Below are positions 15,010 to 22,529 of a stretch of 38,058 bases of DNA, piece after piece (position 1 is the first letter of the stretch; every line of letters begins with the position of its first letter). Location of the stretch: positions 107,483 through 145,540 of the forward strand of contig MKVQ01000029.1 of NCBI GenBank assembly GCA_001899635.1, written 5' to 3'. The translations under genes and the position numbers were made by a program. The DNA comes from Myxococcales bacterium 68-20 (GTDB lineage: Bacteria > Myxococcota_A > Polyangia > Polyangiales > Polyangiaceae). A model generated the notes under the pieces. It was given only the letters and a program-made list of their open reading frames with translations, made no database searches and was not told the origin of the DNA.

Positions 15010-17141
15010 GTCTGTTCGTTCACGCCCTGCGCGGTTGCGCGCCAGCACCGCTCGCTCACTACCTCAAGGCCCTCGGCGTCTTGCGCCTCGTTGCGACGCA
15101 GGCTGACGAGAAGGCCCGCGGCCTCTGGAAGGATGGCGTCTTCTTCCTGGCGACCGCGCTCGACGAACCGAGCCTGGTGCGCTTCTTTCTCGAACGCTAC
15201 TCACCGACACCGATGCTGAGCCCGTGGAACGGCGGGAGCGGCTTCTATCCAGGTGACAACAAGGATGGCTACGGAGCACTGCGCGCCTCCAAGGCCGAGC
15301 GCTTTGCTCCGATTCGTACAGCCATCCTGCACGCCGAGTCCCTCGTGCAGGGCCTCACCGTCCGCCCTGCAGCCGAAGAGAAGGAGCGACTCCTCCGCCG
15401 TTGCGTGGCGACGTGGGACGCGACCAGCATCGCCTGGCTTCGCGCGGCCTTCACGTTGGATGGATCGGGCGAGCCGAGCTACCCAGCGCTCCTGGGCACG
15501 GGTGGGAACGACGGGCGCCTCGACTTCACCAACAACTATCTGCAGTGGATCGTGAAGCTCTTCGACGTCGATGCGGGGACGTCGGTGTCAGGCTCGGACG
15601 CGCTGCTGCGCCTCGCGCTCTTCCGTACGCCAGCCCCCGGTCTCGAGAGCGCAGCAATCGGGCAGTTCTTCCCGGGCGCCGCCGGTGGAGCGAACGCGAG
15701 CGCCGGCTTCGACGGCGCGAGCCAGGTCAATCCCTGGGACTTCCTGCTGATGCTCGAGGGTGCGCTCGTGTTGCGCGTGGCTTCCCTGCGCCGCCTCGAC
15801 TCGGACGACCTCGTCCAAGCCGCTGCGCCCTTCGCACTGCGGGCACAAACCTCGGGCTACGCGAGCGCTTCACCAGCAGATGCCTCCGCGCGCGGCGAGC
15901 AGTGGGTTCCACTCTGGTCGGGCGCAGCCACGCTCGCCGAGGTGAACGCGCTCTTCGACGAGGGACGGCTTCACGGTGGCCATCGCGCCGCTCGGAAGAC
16001 GCTCGATGCGACACGTGCCCTGGCGAATCTGGGTGTGGCACGGGGAATCGACGCCTTTGCTCGGTTTGGCTACTTCGAGCGTAACGGTCAGTCGAACCTC
16101 GCCGTTCCTCTCGGAATCATGCGTGTGAAGCACCGGCCCGAGGTGCGTGTGCTCGACGAGCTCGACGGCTTCGTTCGGACCCTCGGCTTCGCGGCCGACA
16201 AGACGGGCGCGCCACTGTCGCTCCCGCGTGCGGCCCGCGCACTCGAACGCGCCATGCTCGCGGCGAGCTTTCCGACAGCGACACGCGAGACCTGGGCCGA
16301 GCTGGTCTGCGTGCTCGGCGAGGTGGAGCAGGGCTTTCTCGCGCACGGCAAGAGCACCAAGGAAGCGAACCTTCGACCTCTACCGCGGTTGTCTCCGCGG
16401 TGGCTCGAGCTCCTCGGCGACTCCGACGAACATGACGAATCCGACCGCGCCACCGAGCTTCGCCTCGCGATCGCGATCGCCTCGCAGACCCACTCGAAGC
16501 TCGGACCACTCCGGGCGAATGCACTCCCGCTCGCCGCGCCGAGGTTCACCTCGTTCGAGACCACCGCAGACTCGCTCGCGAGCAATCCGAGCGTCGTGTG
16601 GAGCGGTCGCTCGCTCGTCGACGACCTCACCGCGGTCGGGCTCCGCCGCACGATCGACGGTGTCCGCGAACGGCTAGAAGCATTCCCGCTCGTCGGCCGG
16701 CGCAGCGCATCGCTCCCGGACGTGCAGCGCTTCCTGGAAGGCCGCGTCGACGACAGGCGCATCGCACGCCTCGTTCGCGGGCTGCTCGCGATCGACTGGG
16801 CCCGAGTCGAAGAACGCCACACGCCCCGCTCGGGAGAGCCTCTCGCGCTGCACGCGCTGGTACGCATGGCCTACCTCCCACACGACGTTCATCCACTCCT
16901 CCCCCGTCTAGATGCGACTCCACTACGACTGCTCGCCAGCGGTCGCCTGAAGGACGCCTCGACCATCCTGATGCGCGGTCTGGTTGCGAGCGGGGTCCGC
17001 GCGAAGGTGCGCGTCGTCGCCGGTGACGCTGACTTCGCGCGACGCCTCGCTGCCTCGGCGGCCATTCCGCTATCGAAGTCCGACTACATGCGCCTGATGG
17101 CGCGTCTCATCAAACCGTTTGTCCAGGAGCTCGAAACATGA
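15006..17141 (+). CDS. csx17: Csx17 (Cas8u2), large subunit of type I-G Cascade
   Basis: 711 residues. Csx17 is the type I-G large subunit, equivalent to Cas8, expected to read the PAM and help recruit Cas3. The conserved N-terminal features are visible: LRGCAPAPLAHYLKALGVLRL, and LSPWNGGSGFYPGDNKDG with the family hallmark PWNGGSGF at residues 73-80. Further blocks are LLGTGGNDGRLDFTNNYLQ and VNPWDFLLMLEGALVLR, and VPLGIMRVKHRPEVRVLDELDGFVR later. The GTG start overlaps the cas3 stop (GTGA) and its own stop overlaps csb1 (ATGA), so translation is coupled. No frameshift or missing block was noticed. Csx17 would also be needed for any CreA- or CreR-type repression by the cryptic guide upstream. 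Confidence 0.93.
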   Translation: MSLFVHALRGCAPAPLAHYLKALGVLRLVATQADEKARGLWKDGVFFLATALDEPSLVRFFLERYSPTPMLSPWNGGSGFYPGDNKDGYGALRASKAERFAPIRTAILHAESLVQGLTVRPAAEEKERLLRRCVATWDATSIAWLRAAFTLDGSGEPSYPALLGTGGNDGRLDFTNNYLQWIVKLFDVDAGTSVSGSDALLRLALFRTPAPGLESAAIGQFFPGAAGGANASAGFDGASQVNPWDFLLMLEGALVLRVASLRRLDSDDLVQAAAPFALRAQTSGYASASPADASARGEQWVPLWSGAATLAEVNALFDEGRLHGGHRAARKTLDATRALANLGVARGIDAFARFGYFERNGQSNLAVPLGIMRVKHRPEVRVLDELDGFVRTLGFAADKTGAPLSLPRAARALERAMLAASFPTATRETWAELVCVLGEVEQGFLAHGKSTKEANLRPLPRLSPRWLELLGDSDEHDESDRATELRLAIAIASQTHSKLGPLRANALPLAAPRFTSFETTADSLASNPSVVWSGRSLVDDLTAVGLRRTIDGVRERLEAFPLVGRRSASLPDVQRFLEGRVDDRRIARLVRGLLAIDWARVEERHTPRSGEPLALHALVRMAYLPHDVHPLLPRLDATPLRLLASGRLKDASTILMRGLVASGVRAKVRVVAGDADFARRLAASAAIPLSKSDYMRLMARLIKPFVQELET

Positions 17142-18124
17142 CCGTCGACCTCGCACCGCTGTTCACGAATGAGACCCTTCCGACACGCCTCCTCTTCGAG
17201 GTCGAGCTCAAGCCGGTGCAGGGCTCCCGGTTCCAGCCGACTGGGTTTCCTGATCTCGGCGCCGCCGTCTACGACACAGTCGAAGGGACCCGCCTCCTCG
17301 TCGAGAGCGCCCAGAGCATGGCGAATCGCCTCGAGAGCGTCTGCTGGGAGCCGTCCACGAACAGCCTCCCCGAAGAGCTGCAAGGCCTGTCATACGTGCG
17401 TGTCGAGCAGAAGGGCGCGTACCTGACCAGCACTCTGACCGAAGCCCATCGACTGAACTCGCCGTACATCCTCGAGAGCAAGAACAAGTCGTTCTTCGAG
17501 GAGCTCCAGCAGCACACCAAGGAGCTCGAGAACGGCGCCATCTCGCGCCCGAAGCTCGCGCGGCTCATCCTCCGCTACGACGCGAACGCGCTCCTGCACG
17601 GCGTCTTCCTCGCGAAAAAAGAGCTGGTTGGCGGCAGGCTCCGCCTCGAGCGTGCCCTCAGCGCGTTCATCGAGGCCGAAGACGTTCGCGTCGCCGCCTC
17701 GGGCGGCGTGAAGAACGATCACGTAAATCCAAAGGGTGGGGCAAAGGACGGTTTGGGGGGTGCAAAAGAAGGCTTCGGCAACGTGCCGTTCCAGCGCGAC
17801 GAGTACACCGCGCGTCGCATCGTGGCGTACTTCAACCTCGACCTCGAGGAGATCCGTGGTTTCGGCGTGGGCGAGGAAGCCGAGCGTATGCTGGTCCTCC
17901 TCGCTCTCTACAAGATCCGTAAGCTCCTCGACGGGCGACTCCGATTGCGCACGGCGTGCGATCTCGAGGTCGCGGGTGACGCCCCGATCACCGCGAAGCG
18001 GCCGGCGGGGTTCAAGCTGCCAGCGCTGAACGATCTCCGGACGGCTCTCCGGAGCGCGGTGAAGGCGTGCGCCTCGCAGTTCGCTGGCAAGGACGGTGTC
18101 ACCGTCGTCGAGTTCCAGGCTTGA
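17138..18124 (+). CDS. csb1: Csb1 (Cas7, GSU0053 family), crRNA-binding backbone of type I-G Cascade
   Basis: 328 residues. Csb1 is the Cas7-type subunit that polymerises along the crRNA spacer. The family start (LPTRLLFEVELKPVQGSRFQPTGFPDLGAA) and the block DHVNPKGGAKDG...EGFGNVPFQRDEYTARRIVAYFNLDLEEIRGFG are present. Within that block a Gly-rich element is repeated (GGAKDGLGGAKEGFG), where related proteins from memory have a single copy, so a small in-frame duplication seems to have lengthened a loop; the underlying DNA at about 17735-17770 is G-rich and repetitive. It overlaps csx17 by ATGA and ends 2 bp before csb2. It is otherwise of normal length and intact. Confidence 0.93.
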   Translation: MTVDLAPLFTNETLPTRLLFEVELKPVQGSRFQPTGFPDLGAAVYDTVEGTRLLVESAQSMANRLESVCWEPSTNSLPEELQGLSYVRVEQKGAYLTSTLTEAHRLNSPYILESKNKSFFEELQQHTKELENGAISRPKLARLILRYDANALLHGVFLAKKELVGGRLRLERALSAFIEAEDVRVAASGGVKNDHVNPKGGAKDGLGGAKEGFGNVPFQRDEYTARRIVAYFNLDLEEIRGFGVGEEAERMLVLLALYKIRKLLDGRLRLRTACDLEVAGDAPITAKRPAGFKLPALNDLRTALRSAVKACASQFAGKDGVTVVEFQA

Positions 18125-18126
18125 TC

Positions 18127-19782
18127 ATGACGGTACTCGCGTACCGATTTCCTGGGGGTCGCTATCACGCGACGCCCTGGAATGCCCACGTGAACGAAGG
18201 GCTCGTGGAATGGCCGCCGAGCCCATTTCGCATCCTTCGCGCGCTGGTGGCGACCGGGTATGGCCGATTGGGCTGGACGGCGATCGAGGAAACAGCGCGT
18301 GACCTCTTCGAGCGCCTCTCGTCCGTGCTCCCATCGTACTCATGTCCCGTCGGAACGGTCGCCCACTCGCGGCACTACATGCCGGTCAAAGGAACTGGCA
18401 CCAACGCGACTACCACCAAGGTGATCGATGCATTCCTTAGATTGCCTACGAACGCGACACTCTTTGTTCGATATGACGTCGAACTTCCGGATGCTCCGCG
18501 CGCCCTACTCGCGTCACTCGTCCGGGCACAGCCATACCTCGGACGTGCCGAGGCCTGGGTCGAAGGCGAGCTGCTGAGCCGAGCTCCCGACGGACTCCAC
18601 TGGATAGTCCCGCTGAGCGACTCGTCCGCGCCGGGGGAGGAGCGGGTCGAGCTCCTCGCCAGTGAGGTACCCGATGTCTATCACCGCTGGCGGGCAGACT
18701 TCATCGCTCGCGAGGTCGAGCGCCGTGAAGAAGCGGATCGGGCGAAGGCAGCCGCGAAGGGGAAGACCTTCAAGGGCATCTCGAAGAGTGACCGTGCGAA
18801 GATCGAAGCTCAACTCCCGCGCGACGTCGTCGATTCGCTGCTTCAAGACACGACCAGCCTCCGCAAGGACGGCTGGAGTCAGCCACCGGGAACGCGCTGG
18901 ATAGGATACGCTCGACCCGTCGATGCACTCGTACCGCGAGTCGTGACTCCGTCACGCCGCGAGCGCACGAAGCGCCCGACGGCAGCGCTCCTCGCGCTCT
19001 CGTCCGATAGCGCGCGCGCCGATGTACTTCCGCCCATCGCCGATGCCGTACGCCGGTGCGAAGCGCTGCATGAGGCGCTCGTACGTCGCTCGGATCCTGG
19101 AGACGGGCCGAGCCCTTGCTTCACGGGGACCGGCGCCAACGGCCAGCGCGACACCGATCACCGGCACGCGAGCCTGATCCCCCTCACGCTCGGCAAGCGA
19201 AAGGACCGGCTCGATCATGTGCTCGTCTACTGTCCGATGGGCTTCGATGACAAGGCCCACCAGGCCCTCTTCGGCATTCGAAAGACCTGGGCAGGTGACC
19301 TTCCCGACCTGTTCGTGACCTTGGCAGGGCTCGGGTCAGTCGAGTCGCTCCGGCAGACCGTGCCACTCATGTGCAGTGCGCGCACCTTCCGTAGCGAGAC
19401 CGCGTTCGTTCCCGCGCGCTTTCTCAAAGCCAAGGGAAAGGACTCTCTTCTCGAGCAGGTTCAACGGGAGCTCGAGTTCCGAAACCTTCCTCGTGCAGCG
19501 AACGTTGAAGTCGAGGTCATCGATGGGCGCTGGCTTCCCGCCTCCGCGGTGAGACCGGGGCGTCGCGCATCCGACCTGATCTTGGCCGATGGGAATGGCG
19601 AGTCGAGCCGACCGAGCGCGCGTTTCCGTTCCTTCCTGCGCGCCCGCGCGAAGAGGCCGCCGCCCGTTGCGTTCGGTCTCTCCCTCCGCCTCGCGTTCGA
19701 CACGCCGGTCGAAGGTCCGATCCTGCTTGGCTACGGCTCACACTTCGGGCTCGGAGTCTTCTCACCCGAGGGAGGCATGTGA
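18127..19782 (+). CDS. csb2: Csb2 (Cas5-Cas6 fusion, GSU0054 family) of type I-G
   Basis: 551 residues from ATG 18127. In type I-G one polypeptide combines a Cas5 role (holding the crRNA 5' handle) and a Cas6 role (cutting repeats to make crRNA). The N-terminal half begins AYRFPGGRYHATPWNAHVNEGLVEWPPSPFRILRALVATGY, typical of the family. The C-terminal RAMP part ends with FGLSLRLAFDTPVEGPILLGYGSHFGLGVF, whose Gly-rich GYGSHFGLGVF loop is the Cas6-like signature; catalytic residues cannot be assigned by eye. Its handle ligand should be GTTGAAGC, retained exactly in the pseudo-repeat at 12016-12051. Two bases separate it from csb1. An 89-bp gap follows before cas4-cas1. Confidence 0.92.
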   Translation: MTVLAYRFPGGRYHATPWNAHVNEGLVEWPPSPFRILRALVATGYGRLGWTAIEETARDLFERLSSVLPSYSCPVGTVAHSRHYMPVKGTGTNATTTKVIDAFLRLPTNATLFVRYDVELPDAPRALLASLVRAQPYLGRAEAWVEGELLSRAPDGLHWIVPLSDSSAPGEERVELLASEVPDVYHRWRADFIAREVERREEADRAKAAAKGKTFKGISKSDRAKIEAQLPRDVVDSLLQDTTSLRKDGWSQPPGTRWIGYARPVDALVPRVVTPSRRERTKRPTAALLALSSDSARADVLPPIADAVRRCEALHEALVRRSDPGDGPSPCFTGTGANGQRDTDHRHASLIPLTLGKRKDRLDHVLVYCPMGFDDKAHQALFGIRKTWAGDLPDLFVTLAGLGSVESLRQTVPLMCSARTFRSETAFVPARFLKAKGKDSLLEQVQRELEFRNLPRAANVEVEVIDGRWLPASAVRPGRRASDLILADGNGESSRPSARFRSFLRARAKRPPPVAFGLSLRLAFDTPVEGPILLGYGSHFGLGVFSPEGGM

Positions 19783-19871
19783 CCGAAGCGACGACGCGTC
19801 GGTCGCGAAGCGTGAAATAGTGGCACGCCGGAGCGTTCGCTTGGCCGCGGTTTTGGAGCAGGCAACCGAGT

Positions 19872-21539
19872 GTGAAACACTGGGCTCACAGGGGGGGGCA
19901 GGACTTGGCGGAACGACACGAACAGGAACGCGATGCACCGGTGGTGGCGCGCGCCAAGCCGTTGCCTCGCAAGCTGCCGCTCGCGAGCGAGGCTCCGGAG
20001 CTCGTCCCAGCGCGGATGATCAACGAGGCGCTCTACTGCGAGCGGCTCATGTACCTCGAGTGGGCGCAGGGCGAGTTCGCGGACAATGCGTTTACCGTCG
20101 ACGGCCGAGCCGTCCACGCGCGCGCCGATACCGCTGGAGGGGAGCTTCCACCGCCCGCGTTTGCGCCCACCGCATCCGGTGGCGAGACCGGCAGCAAGGT
20201 CTCGAGGGCGAAGGTACGGACGAGTGCCGACGATGACGATGATGACGAGGGCGCGTCCGATCCGGGGCCCGCGCCCTACCAGGCGCGATCAATCTGGCTG
20301 TCGTCCGAAGCGCTCGGGATGACCGCCAAGATCGACGTCGTCGAGGGCGATTCCGCAGGGCTCGTCGTCCCGATCGAGTACAAGCGCGGGGCTGCTCCCG
20401 ACGTACCGGAGGGCGCCCACCTACCGGAGCGCGCGCAGCTCTGCGCGCAGGTGCTCCTCCTGCGCGAGCACGGCTACCGGTGCGATCACGGCGAGATCTA
20501 CTTCGCGCGAACACGACGGCGCGTGCGGATCGAGATCGATGACGCGCTCATCGAGACGACACGCGAGACCGCTCGCCGTGCTAGGGAGCTCACGACCGCA
20601 GGCACGATCCCGCCGCCGCTCGTCGATAGCCACAAGTGCGAAGGCTGCTCGCTCGTCGGCATCTGCCTCCCTGACGAGACGAACCTCTTGCGAGGTGTGG
20701 GGCCGACTGCGGACACCGGCCTTCCGGAAGCCCCGGACGCGATGGACGCCTTCTGGCCCGTCGATGCGGGCGATGAAGACGAAAGCGACGACAACGACGT
20801 CGAGCTTCGCAGACTTCAGCCCGCGCGCGATGACGAGCTTCCCCTCTACGTCCAGGAACAGGGCGCGCGCATCTCGCTCTCGGGCGAGGAGCTCATCGTT
20901 CGAGGCAAGAAGGGCGAGACCCGCGCGCGCCTGGCGAACGTCTCGCAGATCAGCCTCTTCGGGAACGTCCAGATCTCGACACAGGCGCTCCGCGCGACGC
21001 TCGAGCGAGGGATCTCAGTATCGCTCCTCAGCACCGGCGGCTGGTTCTACGGCCGGGCGACGGGCGTCGAGTCGAAGAATGTCGAGCTTCGCGTCGCGCA
21101 ACACCGGGCGATGGCTGACACCGAGACCTGCCTCCGACTCGCGCGCGGCGTCATCGCGTCGAAGATCCGCAACTCGAGGACGCTGCTCCGCCGTAACCAC
21201 GCCCAGCCGCCCGAGGTGACGCTGTTCGAGCTCGAACAGCTCGCGAAGAAGGCGGAGCGTGTCGAGTCACTCGGATCCCTTCTCGGCATCGAGGGGACCG
21301 CCGCACGAAGCTACTTCTCGGCCTTCTCCGGCATGCTCAAGGGCGACGCCGCCGGCGCGTTCGAGCTCGACGGGCGCAACCGAAGACCGCCGAAGGATCC
21401 GGTGAACGCGCTGCTCTCCCTCGCCTACTCGCTCCTCACGAAGGAGCTCGCACACGTCACGGCCTCCGCCGGTCTCGACCCCTCCTCGGCTTCTACCATC
21501 AACCGCGCTTCGGCCGCCCCGCGCTCGCTCTCGATCTGA
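19872..21539 (+). CDS. cas4-cas1: Cas4-Cas1 fusion, truncated by a frameshift in the Cas1 part
   Basis: 555 residues as given. The Cas4 half (PAM-selecting nuclease that trims prespacers) has its four Fe-S cysteines C56, C256, C259 and C265, and RecB-like D155, E169-Y-K171. A long acidic linker (DDDDDDEG region and near 300) joins it to Cas1, the integrase. Cas1 starts at [14 protein letters not shown] and keeps the first catalytic Glu (E474 in [11 protein letters not shown]). After SAGLDP the frame is wrong: one base is missing near 21483-21484, so SSASTINR... replaces the expected (F/Y)[24 protein letters not shown]. The catalytic His and the acidic residues of that stretch are lost, so integration should fail. 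The start may be GTG 19872 or TTG 19905, the latter with a G-run upstream. Confidence 0.9.
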   Translation: MKHWAHRGGQDLAERHEQERDAPVVARAKPLPRKLPLASEAPELVPARMINEALYCERLMYLEWAQGEFADNAFTVDGRAVHARADTAGGELPPPAFAPTASGGETGSKVSRAKVRTSADDDDDDEGASDPGPAPYQARSIWLSSEALGMTAKIDVVEGDSAGLVVPIEYKRGAAPDVPEGAHLPERAQLCAQVLLLREHGYRCDHGEIYFARTRRRVRIEIDDALIETTRETARRARELTTAGTIPPPLVDSHKCEGCSLVGICLPDETNLLRGVGPTADTGLPEAPDAMDAFWPVDAGDEDESDDNDVELRRLQPARDDELPLYVQEQGARISLSGEELIVRGKKGETRARLANVSQISLFGNVQISTQALRATLERGISVSLLSTGGWFYGRATGVESKNVELRVAQHRAMADTETCLRLARGVIASKIRNSRTLLRRNHAQPPEVTLFELEQLAKKAERVESLGSLLGIEGTAARSYFSAFSGMLKGDAAGAFELDGRNRRPPKDPVNALLSLAYSLLTKELAHVTASAGLDPSSASTINRASAAPRSLSI

Positions 21540-21822
21540 TGGAAGAGTTCCGCCCGATAGTCGCCGATTCAACCGTGATCTCGGCGATCAACAACGGCGT
21601 CATCGGCCCGTCGGACTTCACATCGCACTCCACCGGTGTCGCCCTACGCCCGCCGGGGCGCCGCCGCTTCCTACTCGCGTACGAAGGATGGACCAACTCG
21701 TGACCCATCCAGTATTCGGCTATCGAGTGAGCTACCGGCGCGTCCTCGAAGTCCAGGCGCGCCGCTTCGGACGCTACCTCCTGGGGGAGCTCCCGTCGTA
21801 TCCCGAGTTCAGGACTCGCTGA
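21484..21822 (+). pseudogene. cas1: Detached C-terminal part of Cas1, out of frame in two pieces
   Basis: 21485-21703 reads [40 protein letters not shown] and [20 protein letters not shown], then RFLLAYE. It includes the catalytic His (codon at 21497) and the Asp/Glu cluster (from 21533). It is one base out of frame with the upstream part. A second missing base at 21683-21688 (GAA-GG-ATG, where a full Arg codon is expected) shifts the frame again, and 21688-21822 reads [20 protein letters not shown] and the usual Cas1 end [13 protein letters not shown]. Restoring two bases would give an intact fusion of about 650 residues ending 9 bp before cas2. Either a double mutation or sequencing indels. 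Confidence 0.85.
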
Positions 21823-21831
21823 GGCTCGCTC

Positions 21832-22122
21832 GTGCGCCAGACGTTCATCGTCAGCTACGACATCGGTTGCCCGAAGCGCCTGCGCCGCGTCTACCGCCTC
21901 ATGCGCGGCTGGGGGGATCACATCCAGCTCTCGGTCTTCCGCTGCGAGATGACCGCCCGCGAGCTCGTCGAGCTACGCAGTCGGCTCAATGACGTCATCA
22001 ACAGCGTGGAGGATCAGGTGCTCTTCGTCGACGTCGGTCCTGTCGAAGGACGAGGGAGCACCTCCATCCGGGCAATCGGGAAAGTCTACACGCCACCGGA
22101 GAGGCGCGCCATCGTTGTGTAA
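21832..22122 (+). CDS. cas2: Cas2, structural partner of Cas1 in spacer acquisition
   Basis: 96 residues from GTG 21832. Cas2 forms the central dimer of the Cas1-Cas2 integrase. The first strand TFIVSYDIG carries the conserved Asp, followed by PKRLRRVYRLMRGWGDHIQLSVFRCEM, the standard ferredoxin-like pattern, then LFVDVGP in the last core strand. Length is typical. It follows the Cas1 fragments by 9 bp and is the last cas gene before the leader. It looks intact, so only Cas1 is damaged in the adaptation module. Confidence 0.95.
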   Translation: MRQTFIVSYDIGCPKRLRRVYRLMRGWGDHIQLSVFRCEMTARELVELRSRLNDVINSVEDQVLFVDVGPVEGRGSTSIRAIGKVYTPPERRAIVV

Positions 22123-22529
22123 ACCGCAATCGCAACCACGTCTGAAGTGACTCGATCAGGCGACGAACTGGGCCTGGACGCAAGCGGGCACCGAGCTCAT
22201 GATCGGAGCTCACGCAGAACGACCGGAGTCCTCGCGTCTGACAGCGAACGCCCAGACATGTCCAGAACGACCCGCGAACCCAAGTGGAACGACGAGTCCC
22301 ACGGCCACATGCTCGACGCCTCGATGTCGCGCCGCCGGCGGGCGAGCACCGAAACGCTAGCCAATCACCGCGGACCGCTCGCACGCCGCCTGTTCCTTGA
22401 CAATCAACAACTTGCAAGCGTGGCGCACGGAAATGCGACCCGGCACCGGCCATCGTCACATTCCCGTGCGCCACCGCTCGCAAGTCGTTCGCTATCCCCC
22501 CGCAATCGCGAATGTTCTGCGAGGTCGGT
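22123..22529 (+). promoter_or_regulatory. CRISPR leader
   Basis: 407 bp between cas2 and the first repeat, upstream of the array in crRNA orientation, so it should hold the array promoter and the integration anchor. A consensus -35 hexamer TTGACA lies at 22397-22402, but no good -10 follows at 16-18 bp. The strongest structure is the long inverted repeat at 22411-22484. Short palindromes (GAGCTC twice near 22193-22211) are also present. No supported ORF. Confidence 0.7.
22411..22484. repeat. Long near-perfect inverted repeat in the leader
   Basis: The left arm 22411-22435 starts CTTGCAAGCG, continues TGGCGCACGG and ends AAATG. The right arm 22459-22484 is its reverse complement except for two substitutions and one extra base. 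The loop is 23 nt (22436-22458). The right arm ends 45 bp before the first repeat. It could be a binding site for a leader-anchoring protein, a terminator-like structure after cas2, or a cruciform that shapes the leader. Confidence 0.7.

Noticed and set aside
21470-21700. Programmed frameshifting as an explanation for the split cas1.
   Set aside because: Two separate shifts are needed, neither at a recognisable slippery site, and Cas1 is not known to use recoding; mutation or sequencing error is simpler.
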